A DNA stretch of 64,000 nt from Alkalilimnicola sp. S0819 (lineage in GTDB: Bacteria; Pseudomonadota; Gammaproteobacteria; Nitrococcales; WHIW01), in assembly GCF_009295635.1 (NCBI RefSeq), contig NZ_WHIW01000003.1, positions 231,840-295,839 on the forward strand. Reading direction: 5' to 3'. The translations under genes were made by a program, and so were the position numbers. Shown piece after piece: positions 55,487 to 64,000 of this stretch; the first letter of the stretch is position 1; every line of letters starts with the position of its first letter. The notes beneath the pieces are model-generated. The model ran no database searches. It worked only from the letters and a program-made list of their open reading frames with translations, and was not told where the DNA came from.

Positions 55487-56584
55487 ATGCGTCTGCTCGC
55501 CACCCTGCTCCTCTGCCTCGGGCTCGCCGACGCTTCGGCCCGCACGCTGGTGAGCGATGCCGGCACCCTGCGGGTGGAGAGGCTGGCCAGCGGCCTTGAA
55601 CACCCCTGGGGGCTCGCCTTTCTGGCGGATAACCGGCTGCTGATCACCGAGCGCGCCGGGCGGATGCGGATCTGGTCGGCCAGGGAGGGGCTATCCGAGC
55701 CCGTGGAGGGCTTGCCGGAGATTGCCGTGGGTGGTCAGGGCGGCTTGCTGGATGTGGCCGTGGAGCCCGCCGAGCCACACCCCTGGGTGTACTTCTCCTA
55801 CGCCGAGCCACGGGACGGCGGCGCCTCCTCCACCGCCCTGAGCCGTGCCCGACTGGCGAATGGGCGCCTGACGGGACTGCAGCATCTGTTCAGCCAGCAG
55901 CCCAAGGTGTCGGGCGACAAACACTTTGGCGGCCGAATCGTGCTGAGCGGCGGGGACACGCTGTATCTGACCACCGGCGAGCGTTTCCGCTTCGACCCGG
56001 CACAGCGACTGGACGATCATCTGGGCACGATCATTCGCCTGCGCCGGGACGGCGGCGTGCCCCGGGACAATCCCTACATCGGGCGGGCGGGCGCCCTGCC
56101 GGAGATCTGGAGTCATGGCCATCGCAATATACTGGCGGCGGCCCGGCATCCGACCGATCACAGCCTGTGGGTGGCGGAAATGGGGCCGCGCAACGGCGAT
56201 GAGCTGAACCGCATCGAGAAGGGCGGTAATTATGGCTGGCCGCTGGTGAGCTGGGGCGAGCATTATGATGGCCGGGACATTCCGAACCCGCCCACGCGGC
56301 CGGAATTCATCGGCTCCGCCCTGTACTGGAGCCCGGTGATCGCGCCTTCCGGGATGATCTTCTACACCGGAGACGCCTTCCCCGCCTGGCACGGCAGCGC
56401 GCTGATCGGCGGCCTGCAATCACGGGGGCTGGTGCGGGTGACAATCGACGGTAATCGCGCCCGCGAGGTGGAACGCCTCGCATTGGGTGCTCGAATCCGG
56501 GCCGTGGCCGAGGGCCCCGACGGTCAGGTGTACCTGCTTACCGACGCGCCCCGGGGAGAACTGCTCAGACTCGGACCGAACTGA
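55487..56584 (+). CDS. PQQ-dependent aldose sugar dehydrogenase homologue
   Basis: A 365-residue exported beta-propeller protein (signal peptide about 1-20, DASA). It belongs to the soluble glucose dehydrogenase/Asd family: LEHPWGLAFLADNRLLITERAGRMRI, GGQGGLLDVAVEP, DKHFGGRIVLSGGDTLYLTTGER, and IWSHGHRNILAAARHP are signature parts around the PQQ and Ca sites. It would oxidise sugars to lactones in the periplasm if PQQ is available; no pqq genes are in the window. The last 20 bases overlap the 3' end of the convergent response-regulator gene. Confidence 0.92.
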   Translation: MRLLATLLLCLGLADASARTLVSDAGTLRVERLASGLEHPWGLAFLADNRLLITERAGRMRIWSAREGLSEPVEGLPEIAVGGQGGLLDVAVEPAEPHPWVYFSYAEPRDGGASSTALSRARLANGRLTGLQHLFSQQPKVSGDKHFGGRIVLSGGDTLYLTTGERFRFDPAQRLDDHLGTIIRLRRDGGVPRDNPYIGRAGALPEIWSHGHRNILAAARHPTDHSLWVAEMGPRNGDELNRIEKGGNYGWPLVSWGEHYDGRDIPNPPTRPEFIGSALYWSPVIAPSGMIFYTGDAFPAWHGSALIGGLQSRGLVRVTIDGNRAREVERLALGARIRAVAEGPDGQVYLLTDAPRGELLRLGPN

Positions 56585-58385
56585 GCTCCTCTCGCCCCAT
56601 CCATTCCAGCATCGCCTCGGGCGCGACGGGTCGGCACAGATGATAGCCCTGGGCCCGGTCACAGCCCATCTCGGCCAGCGCATCCAGCACGGGCTGGTCC
56701 TCCACACCCTCCGCCACCACTTTCAGGCCCAGGTTATGGGCCATCTGAATGATAGTGCGCACGATCACCCGATCGCCCTGCTCGCACAGCATGTCGCTGA
56801 CGAAGGAGCGATCGATCTTCAGCTCGCGCACCGGCAGGCGCTTGAGGTAGGCCAGCGAGGAAAAACCGGTGCCGAAATCGTCTATGGACAACTGCAGCCC
56901 CGCGGCCTCCAGGGCCAGCAGCGCGGCCAGCGCCCCGTCCTGGTTGCGCATCATTTCCGTTTCGGTCAACTCCAGCAGCAGTGCGTCCCGGGGCAAGTCA
57001 TGGGCCGCCAGGTGGGCGATGATCCGCTCCAGCAGGTCGGGCTCGCGCAGATTGCGGGCCGATAGATTGACGCTGATCGCAAGCGTGTAGCCACGCGCCC
57101 TGAAGGCCGCGCACTGTCGCGCCGCTTCCGCCAGGACCCAGTCCGTAAGTGGCCGGATCACGCCGGTCTGCTCGGCCATGGGGATGAATTCATCGGGGGG
57201 AATGAAGCCAAAGTGCGGATGCTCCCAGCGCAGCAGCGCCTCGGCCCCGCAGACCTGCCCAGCGGCCAGGTCCAGCTGGGGCTGATAGGCGAGTGTCAAG
57301 CCACCCTCTTGGATCGCCTCGCGCAGATCGCCCAGCAGGGACAGCCGCCGCGCGCTGTACTGATCGCCATCCTCGCGGTACACCGCGAGTTGCCCCTCCT
57401 CCTGGGCGGATTGCTGGAGGGCGATGTGGGCGTGGCGCAGCAAGGTCTCGGCATCCTTCCCATGTTCCGGGGCCCAGGCGATACCCACCTGGGCGGAAAT
57501 ACTCAGCGACATGCCTTGATAGCCCAAGGGCTGCTCGATCTCGGCCTGCAATTCCCGCGCGGCGCGCAGCAGCACCTCCGTGCCGTGCTCAGGGTCCACC
57601 AGTACGGCAAAACACACCCCTTCCATGCGCACCAGCCGCGCCTGCCCCTCTATACGCCGGGCGCCGGGGAACTGCCGCACCAGGCTCTGCAGCCGTTGCG
57701 CGAAAAGGGCCAGCGCCTGACTGCCGTTCTGATGCCCCAGAGTGTTGTTGATTTCCACGAAACCGTTGAAAGCGAACAGCAGCAAGCCGCAGGCCTCGTC
57801 ACGACGACACAGCTCGGTCAGATAGCGGCGCAGCAGTACCTGGTTGGGCAGGCCGGTGAGGTCATCATGGTAGACCTGATGCTGCAAGCGCTGTTCCGTC
57901 TCCCGGCGTACCTGGATTTCCGCTTCCAGCTCCCGGGTACGCTCGCGCACCTTGCGGTCCAGCAAGGCGTTGTCCTGGCGAACCTGGCGGGTCAGCATGC
58001 GGGCTTGCAGATGAGCTCGCACTCTGGCCCGTACCACGGCCGGACGGAACGGCTTGGTGATGTAATCGGCAGCGCCCATTTCGAACCCGGCCGCCTCGTC
58101 CTCGTCCTCGCCCAGCCCCGTGGTGAAGATCACCGGGATGTCGCTGGTTCGCGGGTCGGCCTTGAGCCGTCGGCAAACCGCATGCCCGTCCATGCCCGGC
58201 ATGCGGACATCGAGCAGAATCAGATCCGGCGGTGGTGTCTCCACGGCACGCTGCAACGCCTCCACGCCGTTGTCCACGCCGATCACCTCGGCCACGCCGG
58301 CGAGCACGCGCTGCACCAGCGCGAGCATCAGCGGGTCGTCGTCCACAGCCAGCACCAGGGGCTCGTATTCGTTCTTGTTCGTCAT
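56565..58385 (-). CDS. Response regulator with degenerate GGDEF and intact EAL (c-di-GMP phosphodiesterase)
   Basis: A 606-residue protein: receiver domain (about 9-125, phospho-acceptor Asp59 in LILLDVRMPG), a coiled linker (135-165), GGDEF (about 170-330) and EAL (about 345-595). The GGDEF motif is lost (ARLVRMEGVCFAVLV), so no cyclase activity is expected. The EAL motif EALLRW, NLSARNL, LELTETEMM, DDFGTGFSSLAYL and EGVED are intact, so phosphodiesterase activity is likely. No partner kinase is adjacent. The C-terminal codons overlap the sugar dehydrogenase gene. Confidence 0.94.
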   Translation of the reverse strand: MTNKNEYEPLVLAVDDDPLMLALVQRVLAGVAEVIGVDNGVEALQRAVETPPPDLILLDVRMPGMDGHAVCRRLKADPRTSDIPVIFTTGLGEDEDEAAGFEMGAADYITKPFRPAVVRARVRAHLQARMLTRQVRQDNALLDRKVRERTRELEAEIQVRRETEQRLQHQVYHDDLTGLPNQVLLRRYLTELCRRDEACGLLLFAFNGFVEINNTLGHQNGSQALALFAQRLQSLVRQFPGARRIEGQARLVRMEGVCFAVLVDPEHGTEVLLRAARELQAEIEQPLGYQGMSLSISAQVGIAWAPEHGKDAETLLRHAHIALQQSAQEEGQLAVYREDGDQYSARRLSLLGDLREAIQEGGLTLAYQPQLDLAAGQVCGAEALLRWEHPHFGFIPPDEFIPMAEQTGVIRPLTDWVLAEAARQCAAFRARGYTLAISVNLSARNLREPDLLERIIAHLAAHDLPRDALLLELTETEMMRNQDGALAALLALEAAGLQLSIDDFGTGFSSLAYLKRLPVRELKIDRSFVSDMLCEQGDRVIVRTIIQMAHNLGLKVVAEGVEDQPVLDALAEMGCDRAQGYHLCRPVAPEAMLEWMGREELSSVRV

Positions 58386-58527
58386 CTCCGGTTTCCCGAG
58401 CGGGCCCCCCAGCCAGTCTTTCGCGGCGTATGAAACGAGCTTAAGGCCAAGCCACTCACGTTTTCGTGCGGCGCACCGTGACCACCATCGCGCCCTACCC
58501 TAAGATGGTTGCCCGCCATCCGCAATA

Positions 58528-59142
58528 ATGTCGCCCCTCATGCGCCCAATTCTTGCCTGGCTGCTCGCCGCGCTGCTCGCTGGCTGCGCCACCAAGCCCC
58601 CCAGCGAACCCCACGACGCCTGCGAGATCTTTCGCGAGAAGCCCGATTGGTATGAGGCTTCCCGGGAAGCGGCCGAGCGATGGGGCACGCCGGTGCATGT
58701 GCAGCTGGCCATCATGCACCAGGAGTCCACCTTTGTGCACGACGCCCGCCCGCCCCGTGGGCGACTGCTATGGGTGATCCCGTGGCGCCGGCCGAGCAGC
58801 GCCTACGGCTATGCCCAGGTGCTGGATGGCACCTGGCGCTGGTATCAGGAGGATACCGGCCGCCATGGCGCCAGCCGCGACGACTACGCCGACGCCGCGG
58901 ATTTCGTGGCCTGGTATGTACACACCAGCCACCGCATGTTGGGCCTGTCCAAATGGAATATCCGCGCCCAATATCTGGCCTATCACGAAGGACAGGGCGG
59001 TTACCGGCGCGGCACCCACCGGCACAAGGGCTGGTTGGTGCGAGTGGCCGACCGGGTCAGCGCCCGAGGCAGCCGTTACCACACCCAGCTGAGCCGTTGC
59101 GCGGAGGCGTTGAACAACCGGGGCTGGTGGCCCTTCTGGTGA
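58528..59142 (+). CDS. SLT-domain transglycosylase-like lipoprotein
   Basis: A 204-residue lipoprotein (lipobox LLAGC, Cys at residue 20). The rest resembles a small lysozyme-like domain: HVQLAIMHQESTFVHDARPP supplies the likely catalytic Glu (around residue 66), and SSAYGYAQVLDGTWRWYQ, WNIRAQYLAYHEGQGGY are SLT landmarks. ATG at 58540 (MRPILAW) is a possible start with a more typical signal. It probably cleaves peptidoglycan while tethered to a membrane; MltE/EmtA is the nearest idea, unproven. Confidence 0.88.
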   Translation: MSPLMRPILAWLLAALLAGCATKPPSEPHDACEIFREKPDWYEASREAAERWGTPVHVQLAIMHQESTFVHDARPPRGRLLWVIPWRRPSSAYGYAQVLDGTWRWYQEDTGRHGASRDDYADAADFVAWYVHTSHRMLGLSKWNIRAQYLAYHEGQGGYRRGTHRHKGWLVRVADRVSARGSRYHTQLSRCAEALNNRGWWPFW

Positions 59143-59215
59143 GCCGGCACTAGCAAGCGCCGGGGCGAGACTCCATATGGGTAGCTGACGCATGCCCGAC
59201 TAGAGGGAGACACTC

Positions 59216-59467
59216 ATGGCGCAATGTGAAGTCTGCGGCAACGACTACGATATGGCCTTCGAGGTGATCACCGCCGGCCACCGGCACATCTTCGACTCCT
59301 TCGAATGCGCCGCCCATCGGCTTGCTCCCCGTTGCGAGCAGTGTGGCGTGCAGATACTCGGGCACGGCGTGGAGGGTGAAGGCGCGATCTATTGCTGCGC
59401 CCATTGCGCCCAGGCCGGCGGGGTGCACGGCATCATCGACAACACCGCCCACGCCCGACCGTCCTGA
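59216..59467 (+). CDS. Small 8-Cys metallothionein-like protein
   Basis: An 83-residue protein with Cys at 4, 7, 31, 40, 43, 60, 61 and 64, in CxxC pairs, plus several His. The segment GAIYCCAHCAQAG resembles the GxxYCCxxCA motif of bacterial SmtA-type metallothioneins, but it is longer and has more hydrophobic residues, so a zinc-ribbon fold is equally possible. A GGGAG lies about 10 bases before the ATG. It probably binds Zn or Cu; physiological role unknown. Confidence 0.8.
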   Translation: MAQCEVCGNDYDMAFEVITAGHRHIFDSFECAAHRLAPRCEQCGVQILGHGVEGEGAIYCCAHCAQAGGVHGIIDNTAHARPS

Positions 59468-59476
59468 ACATGCTGC

Positions 59477-60409
59477 CTACTGCAGCTGGCGCACCACTTC
59501 CAGCGCCGTCTCCAGCGCCCGCAGCCCGTCCAGTCCGCTGACCACGGGCGCGCTGCCGCTGCGTACGCTGCGGATAAAGGCATCCACCTCGGCCTCGATC
59601 GCGTCGCCCCCCGGCAGAGTAATGCGATCTCCGGCCACATCGGGCATCTCGCCCAAGGTCGCGCCCGGTGAGCGGTAGTAATAATCCAGGGTATTGGCCC
59701 CCATGTCGGCGGCCAGATAGGCGGTCTTCTGGAACAGACGCAGGCGCCGCTCGGTCTTCTGGCTGATGCGGCTGGCGGTCAGGTTCGCCACGCAGCCGTT
59801 TTCGAACTGGATGCGGGCGTTGGCGATATCGATGTGATCGGTGAGCACCGGGACGCCACTGGCCTGTATGCCCACCACGGGGGAATCCACCAGGGTGAGC
59901 GCCAGATCGATGTCGTGCACCATCAGGTCCAGCACCACGTTGATATCGGTACCACGCCATTTGAAAGGGGCGAGCCGATGGGCCTCGATGAACATGGGCC
60001 GTTCCACCCGCTCCATCAGTGCCCGCACCACCGGCTTGAAACGCTCCAGGTGCCCTACCTGCAGCACGCGGCCGCCGGCTTCGGCGCGCCGCACCAGATC
60101 CCGGGCTTCCGCCACCTCGCTGGTGATGGGCTTTTCCATCAGCACGTGCACGCCGGCGTCCAGCAGCGCCGCGCCCACGGCATGATGATGGGCCGTGGGC
60201 ACCACCACGCTGGCGAGATCCATCTCACCGAGCAGCGCGCGGTAATCGCTGTGCGGCCGGGTGCCGGTCTCCGCGGCCACCGCCGCGGCCCGTTCCGGGT
60301 CGGCGTCCACCACCGCTACCAGGTCCACCTCCGGATGGGCGGCATACTTCTGGGCGTGAAAACGCCCCAGGTAACCCACCCCGATCACCGCGGCCCGCAA
60401 GCGACTCAT
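59477..60409 (-). CDS. Gfo/Idh/MocA-family oxidoreductase next to lpxA
   Basis: A 310-residue NAD(P)-dependent sugar oxidoreductase. The dinucleotide fold is GVGYLGRFHAQKY (about 10-22), the catalytic Lys is in MEKPITS (about 93-99), and HDIDL supplies the family His. In Acidithiobacillus and Leptospira a related enzyme, GnnA, sits beside lpxA and oxidises UDP-GlcNAc at C3 on the way to 2,3-diamino lipid A. Here it overlaps lpxA by 4 bases, but no GnnB aminotransferase is in the window, so that role is inference. Confidence 0.88.
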   Translation of the reverse strand: MSRLRAAVIGVGYLGRFHAQKYAAHPEVDLVAVVDADPERAAAVAAETGTRPHSDYRALLGEMDLASVVVPTAHHHAVGAALLDAGVHVLMEKPITSEVAEARDLVRRAEAGGRVLQVGHLERFKPVVRALMERVERPMFIEAHRLAPFKWRGTDINVVLDLMVHDIDLALTLVDSPVVGIQASGVPVLTDHIDIANARIQFENGCVANLTASRISQKTERRLRLFQKTAYLAADMGANTLDYYYRSPGATLGEMPDVAGDRITLPGGDAIEAEVDAFIRSVRSGSAPVVSGLDGLRALETALEVVRQLQ

Positions 60410-61194
60410 CGGCTCACCCCTCTCTTGCTGTTTTCCAGAAACGCCAGCAGGTGCTCCACCTCGGCGCTGAGCGGCGCCTGCCCACGCAGACGCTCACAGG
60501 CCGCTTCCAGACGCAGCCCGGAGCGATACAGCAGCCGATAGGCCTGCTTGAGCGCGCGCACCGCCTCGGCGGAGAAACCCGCGCGGGCGAGCCCCTTGCG
60601 GTTGAGCCCGTAGAGTTTCGCGTGATTGCCCGCGGCCATCATATAGGGCGGGATGTCCTGCACCACGATGCTGCCACCGCCGATCATGGTGTTTCGCCCG
60701 ATGCGAGAGAACTGATGCACCGCGCACAGGGCCGAGATATTCGCCCGGTCCGCCACCGTCACATGGCCGCCGATGTGCGTGGCATTGCCGAGGATGACGC
60801 CGTCGCCGATCACGCAGTCATGGCCCACATGGCTGTAGACCATGAACATATTGTCGCTGCCCACGGTGGTGAGGCGCCGATCCTTCGGGGTGCCGCGATG
60901 GATGGTGACGAACTCGCGGAACACGTTGCGGTCGCCGATCTCAAGCGCGGTGGGCTCGCCACGATAACCGATGTCCTGGGGAGCGTCCCCCAGACAGACA
61001 TGGGCATGGAGTACGTTCTCCCGCCCCAGGCGCATGGGCCCCTGCAGCACGCAGAAGGGGCCGATGACACAATCCTCGCCGATCTCGACATCAGGCCCGA
61101 TATAGGCCTGCGGCCCCACCCGCACGCCCGGGGCGAGCCGCGCGCCGGCATCCACCGTGGCGCCGGGGTGGATCAGCGTCTCAGCGCTGCTCAT
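60406..61194 (-). CDS. lpxA: UDP-N-acetylglucosamine acyltransferase LpxA
   Basis: A 262-residue acyltransferase with the left-handed beta-helix hexapeptide repeats, the same length as E. coli LpxA. The catalytic His is at 125 (HVGHDC), AVHQF puts His at 160, and Gly173 (MIGGG) sits at the acyl-chain ruler position. It adds 3-hydroxyacyl from ACP to UDP-GlcNAc in lipid A synthesis. Unusually it is not in an lpxD-fabZ-lpxA-lpxB cluster; it follows fabV (14-base overlap) and precedes a Gfo/Idh gene. It could be a second copy or the only one. Confidence 0.94.
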   Translation of the reverse strand: MSSAETLIHPGATVDAGARLAPGVRVGPQAYIGPDVEIGEDCVIGPFCVLQGPMRLGRENVLHAHVCLGDAPQDIGYRGEPTALEIGDRNVFREFVTIHRGTPKDRRLTTVGSDNMFMVYSHVGHDCVIGDGVILGNATHIGGHVTVADRANISALCAVHQFSRIGRNTMIGGGSIVVQDIPPYMMAAGNHAKLYGLNRKGLARAGFSAEAVRALKQAYRLLYRSGLRLEAACERLRGQAPLSAEVEHLLAFLENSKRGVSR

Positions 61195-62392
61195 CGGCGC
61201 TGATATCCAGCGGCTGGAAATCCACCTGCGGGTTCACGTCCGCCTGGTAGTCCACGCCTGGCAGCCCGAAACCGAACAGCTTCAGGAACTCTTTCTTGTA
61301 GTAGGCATAGTCGCTGATCTCGAAGAGGTTCTCGGTGCTGATCCGCGCCCACAGATCCTTGCAGGCCTGCTGCACGTCGTCCCGCAGTTCCCAGTCGTCC
61401 AGCCGGTAGCGGTTCTGCTCGTCCATCTTCGCGCCCTCGCCATACAGGCCGGTGGCGAACAGGCGCTGGATCTGCTCCATGCAGCCCTCGTGCAGGCCCT
61501 GCTCGCGCATGACCTTGAACACCAGCGACAGATACAGCGGCATCACGGGGATCGCGGAGCTCGCCTGGGTGACCACCGATTTGAGCACCGCCACGTTGGC
61601 CTCGCCCCCCTTGCCGGACAGGCGCTGGTTCAGCGTCCTGGCGGTCTGGTCCAGGTGCTGCTTGGCGCGACCCAGAGTGCCATGCCAGTAGATCGGCCAG
61701 GTGATGTCGGTGCCGATATAGCTGTAGGCCACCGTCTTGCAGCCCTCGGCCAGTACGCCGGCCTCGTCCAGGGCTTCGACCCAGAGCTGCCAGTCCTCCC
61801 CGCCCATCACCTTGACGGTGTTCTCGATCTCTTCCTCGGTGGCCGGGCCCACCTCGGCTTCGGTGATCACATCGCGGTTGGTGTCGATGGCGGTGGACTT
61901 GAAGGGCTCGCCGATGGTCTTCAGCGCCGAGCGCACCACCTCGCCGCTGTCCGGCAGCTTGCGCACAGGAGAGGCCAGGGAATAGACCAGCAGATCGATC
62001 TGTCCCAGGTCCTGCTTGATCAGCTCGATCACCTGACGCTTGGCCGCATGGGAGAACGCATCGCCATTGAGGCTCTTGGCGTACAGGCCGGCCTTGTGGG
62101 CTTCTTCCTCGAAAGCGGCGGAGTTGTACCAACCGGCGGTGCCGGGCTTGCGCTCGGTGCCCGGCTTCTCGAAGAACACCCCGATGGTGGCGGCTCCGGC
62201 GCCGAAGGCGGCGGCGACCCGCGAGGACAGGCCATAGCCGCTGGACGCCCCCACCACCAGCACCCGCTTGGGGCCGTTTTCCAGCACGCCCTGGGCGCGG
62301 GTGTAGTCGATCTGCTCGCGCACATGGGCCGCGCAGCCGGTGGGATGCGTGGTGGTGCAGATGAAGCCGCGGATTTTCGGTTCAATGATCAC
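61181..62392 (-). CDS. fabV: Trans-2-enoyl-ACP/CoA reductase FabV
   Basis: A 403-residue FabV, the triclosan-insensitive enoyl reductase of fatty acid synthesis. The N-terminus [19 protein letters not shown], the glycine-rich NAD site [13 protein letters not shown], and [22 protein letters not shown], with the Tyr-x8-Lys pair, are diagnostic. The GTG at 62392 is the start because family members begin MIIxP at this point; the open frame to 62476 adds no conserved sequence. It is upstream of lpxA in the same operon, which couples acyl supply to lipid A. Confidence 0.95.
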   Translation of the reverse strand: MIIEPKIRGFICTTTHPTGCAAHVREQIDYTRAQGVLENGPKRVLVVGASSGYGLSSRVAAAFGAGAATIGVFFEKPGTERKPGTAGWYNSAAFEEEAHKAGLYAKSLNGDAFSHAAKRQVIELIKQDLGQIDLLVYSLASPVRKLPDSGEVVRSALKTIGEPFKSTAIDTNRDVITEAEVGPATEEEIENTVKVMGGEDWQLWVEALDEAGVLAEGCKTVAYSYIGTDITWPIYWHGTLGRAKQHLDQTARTLNQRLSGKGGEANVAVLKSVVTQASSAIPVMPLYLSLVFKVMREQGLHEGCMEQIQRLFATGLYGEGAKMDEQNRYRLDDWELRDDVQQACKDLWARISTENLFEISDYAYYKKEFLKLFGFGLPGVDYQADVNPQVDFQPLDISADEQR

Positions 62393-62545
62393 GATGAAGG
62401 CCTTTTCGTCATTCTGAAGTGATACGGTGAGCAGATGATACCCGTGTTGAACGCCGACGACAGCCCGCACCGACAACCGTCTTGACAGCGAACCTCCCGG
62501 CCGACGATGCCGGGAACAGACCCAACACGCACGGAGCCTTCCCTC

Positions 62546-63172
62546 ATGCGACGCCTACTCCTCCTGCTCCTGGCCACGGGCTTGCTGTTCGCCTGCGAAC
62601 GCACCCCGCCGCAGTACCCGGTGCTCCCCGCAGGCAGCACCGTGCTTGCCTTCGGCGATAGCGTGACCCACGGCACAGGCGCCCCGGACGGCGCCGACTT
62701 CCCCGCGCGGCTCGCCGCCCTCAGCCAATGGCGCGTGATAAACGCCGGCGTGCCCGGCGATACCGCCGCCGCGGCAAGGCACCGCTTGCTGCCCTTGCTC
62801 GAGGAGCACCGGCCCGCGCTGGTACTGGTGGAACTGGGAGGCAATGACTTCCTTCGCCGACGCTCGACGGCGGCCGTAAAGGAGGACCTGCGCGCCATAC
62901 TCGGCAAGGTACGCGCCCACGGTGCGCAGCCCGTATTGGTCGCGGTACCCGCCCCTTCCGCCTTCGGCGCGGTCACGGGCCGGCTTTCAGATGCCCAGCT
63001 TTACCGAGAGCTGGCCGAGGAGGAAGCCGTGCCGCTGGTGGCTGGGGTGTTCTCGGAGGTTCTTTCACAGGACGATCTGCGCGCCGACCGCATCCACCCC
63101 AATGCCGCCGGCTACCGACGCTTCGCGGAAGGCCTGGCGGACAGCCTGCGGCGTCACGGATTACTGGAGTGA
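62546..63172 (+). CDS. GDSL/SGNH-family esterase lipoprotein
   Basis: A 208-residue SGNH hydrolase with a lipobox (LLFAC, Cys at residue 17). Block I is [11 protein letters not shown] (Ser), block [13 protein letters not shown], block [13 protein letters not shown] and block [12 protein letters not shown] with the Asp/His pair. It is a TesA relative, but membrane-tethered. The ATG at 62546 has GGAG 9 bases upstream. It is divergent from fabV. The substrate is unknown; an acyl ester is likely. Confidence 0.9.
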   Translation: MRRLLLLLLATGLLFACERTPPQYPVLPAGSTVLAFGDSVTHGTGAPDGADFPARLAALSQWRVINAGVPGDTAAAARHRLLPLLEEHRPALVLVELGGNDFLRRRSTAAVKEDLRAILGKVRAHGAQPVLVAVPAPSAFGAVTGRLSDAQLYRELAEEEAVPLVAGVFSEVLSQDDLRADRIHPNAAGYRRFAEGLADSLRRHGLLE

Positions 63173-63192
63173 GCGCGATGTCCCGGGCTGAC

Positions 63193-63360
63193 TCAGTCCG
63201 AGGGCGGAGGCGGAGAACCGTCGCCGCCCCGCCCGGCCAGGCGTCGGGTCAGCATGACGACCGGGAGCAACACGAATACACCCAGAAACCAGCCGCCGTT
63301 GAAAAGCAGCACCAGGCCGATCACCAGGCCCAGCGTGAGCAGATAGGCGATGTAGGGCAT
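63193..63360 (-). CDS. Small two-helix membrane protein
   Basis: A 55-residue protein: helices MPYIAYLLTLGLVIGLVLLF and GWFLGVFVLLPVVML followed by a charged, Pro-rich tail. The start at 63360 is chosen because upstream codons are polar. No family is recognised. It follows the DUF3185-like gene on the same strand. Confidence 0.6.
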   Translation of the reverse strand: MPYIAYLLTLGLVIGLVLLFNGGWFLGVFVLLPVVMLTRRLAGRGGDGSPPPPSD

Positions 63361-63418
63361 CAGCGCCGCAGACGACCGGCCTGCGCCAACAGCCCGTCCC
63401 CCACACCAGCGGGCGCCG

Positions 63419-63622
63419 TCATTTGCGGAAAAACGCCAGAAAACCACCGGCAACCACACAGACCGCGCCGCCGATGATGTACCACATGGTCTCGTCGCTG
63501 AAGCGTCCGGTCAGGGTCTCGGCCACCTGCTCGCCCACCGACTGACTCGCCTGCCAGCCGAAGAACAGCAGGATCGCCCCCACCACCAGCAGCACCAGCC
63601 CGATCAGCTTGTTGTTTCCCAT
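63419..63622 (-). CDS. DUF3185-like small membrane protein
   Basis: A 67-residue protein with two helices (about 4-21, KLIGLVLLVVGAILLFFGWQ, and 47-64, WYIIGGAVCVVAGGFLAFF) separated by a stretch containing SQSVGEQVAETLTGRFSDETMW. This pattern matches DUF3185, small membrane proteins of unknown function. The start at 63622 begins MGNNKLIG and has GGAG upstream. It probably shares a transcript with the next small membrane protein. Confidence 0.75.
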   Translation of the reverse strand: MGNNKLIGLVLLVVGAILLFFGWQASQSVGEQVAETLTGRFSDETMWYIIGGAVCVVAGGFLAFFRK

Positions 63623-64000
63623 GCTTGCGCTCCCTGTATGAATGACCGCTCTCAGCATGCCCGTGCCGTGTATGACTGACAACACGGCCGCGAACAGCGC
63701 TCCTCCTTCATCTTCCCTTACAGGCGAAGAATCGGGCAAGAATAAGGTTCTTCGCGGCTTGGCGGGAAGCTTTGAAATCAAAACGGACGCTGGCGCCGTG
63801 GCTCCGGCCTTGTGCCCACCGCCGGGTCAGGGTGGGGCTTTCCGGGTTCCGCGTCTTGGTCCCGGGCTGCGCCCACCGAAGCGTGAAGGCCCTGGGGCGG
63901 GTACGGCCGGCGGCGGCCGTCGATGCAGCCGAGCATCGCAGCCGGAAGGGGATCAGCGAGCAGCTTGTTTGAGCGTAGCGAGTTTGCTGCTCGCCCCCTT
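63623..64000. other. Non-coding right end of the window with repeat sequences
   Basis: No gene is supported. It contains copy 2 of a 32-bp repeat (63888-63919) and a 9-bp inverted repeat (gcgagcagc at 63956, gctgctcgc at 63986) that ends in a C/T-rich tract cut by the window edge. A 66-codon open frame here has Arg/Ala-rich composition of the kind expected by chance in GC-rich DNA. Confidence 0.5.
63888..63919 (+). repeat. 32-bp dispersed repeat, copy 2
   Basis: Same-strand copy of 25326-25357 with one mismatch, in non-coding DNA. A cgggctgcgccc block lies about 15 bases upstream here, whereas in copy 1 it lies about 13 bases downstream. Confidence 0.7.

Noticed and set aside
56565..56584. 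Error or frameshift at the convergent overlap of the sugar dehydrogenase and response-regulator genes
   Set aside because: Both proteins end at natural family lengths; a 20-base tail-to-tail overlap is ordinary.
63772..63972. 66-codon gene at the right end
   Set aside because: No ribosome-binding site, Arg/Ala/Val-biased composition and it includes the dispersed 32-bp repeat.

Overview
The window is about 66% GC, densely coded chromosomal DNA of a gammaproteobacterium. Support comes from the pairing of mfd with csiV (a gammaproteobacterial cell-shape gene), gammaproteobacterial-type GlnRS, ATP-dependent PEP carboxykinase, Hsp15, RraA and SfsA, and an initiator tRNA. High GC together with a phosphoribulokinase homologue and a RuBisCO-like protein suggests a Chromatiales/Ectothiorhodospiraceae-type relative, but the species cannot be fixed from the sequence. 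I see no prophage, insertion sequence, CRISPR array or rRNA operon.

Left to right. 0-3.7 kb: the start of a LolC/E lipoprotein-release permease, sfsA, a small exported protein and the agmatine-to-putrescine pair aguA-aguB. 3.9-13.8 kb: a DNA repair block of mfd, csiV, imuB, a ParA-type ATPase and dnaE2, with a perfect LexA box before dnaE2. 13.9-16.1 kb: a BON-domain exported protein, then rraA, a CBS-domain gene and hslR on the minus strand. 16.1-18.9 kb: a compact cassette of a class II-like phosphoribulokinase homologue, a RuBisCO-like protein (form IV type) and a cupin; this is the most interesting metabolic unit. 19.0-21.3 kb: an ExbB-ExbD-ExbD-TonB operon whose second ExbD has Asn in place of the proton-carrying Asp and whose TonB contains about 16 EPKP repeats. 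21.4-33.7 kb: an EamA transporter, a UvrD-like helicase, an RRM protein, a complete tripartite RND efflux operon, a chemotaxis receptor and a DUF2058 protein.

33.9-49.6 kb: pckA, an ABC permease/ATPase pair divergent from tesA, a LPG-synthase-like membrane protein, DoxX, glnS, an MscS channel, a lytic transglycosylase, a DHH phosphoesterase, a YgiQ radical-SAM protein and an alpha/beta-hydrolase-OsmC fusion. 49.7-56.6 kb: tRNA-fMet, a GST, a 745-residue glycosidase-like/LPS-kinase-like fusion, a TelA-type pair and a PQQ-type sugar dehydrogenase. 56.6-64 kb: a response regulator with degenerate GGDEF and intact EAL, a lipoprotein transglycosylase, an 8-Cys metallothionein-like protein, a fabV-lpxA-Gfo/Idh operon that may relate to 2,3-diamino-sugar lipid A, a GDSL lipoprotein and two small membrane proteins. 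REP-like inverted repeats occur between several transcription units.
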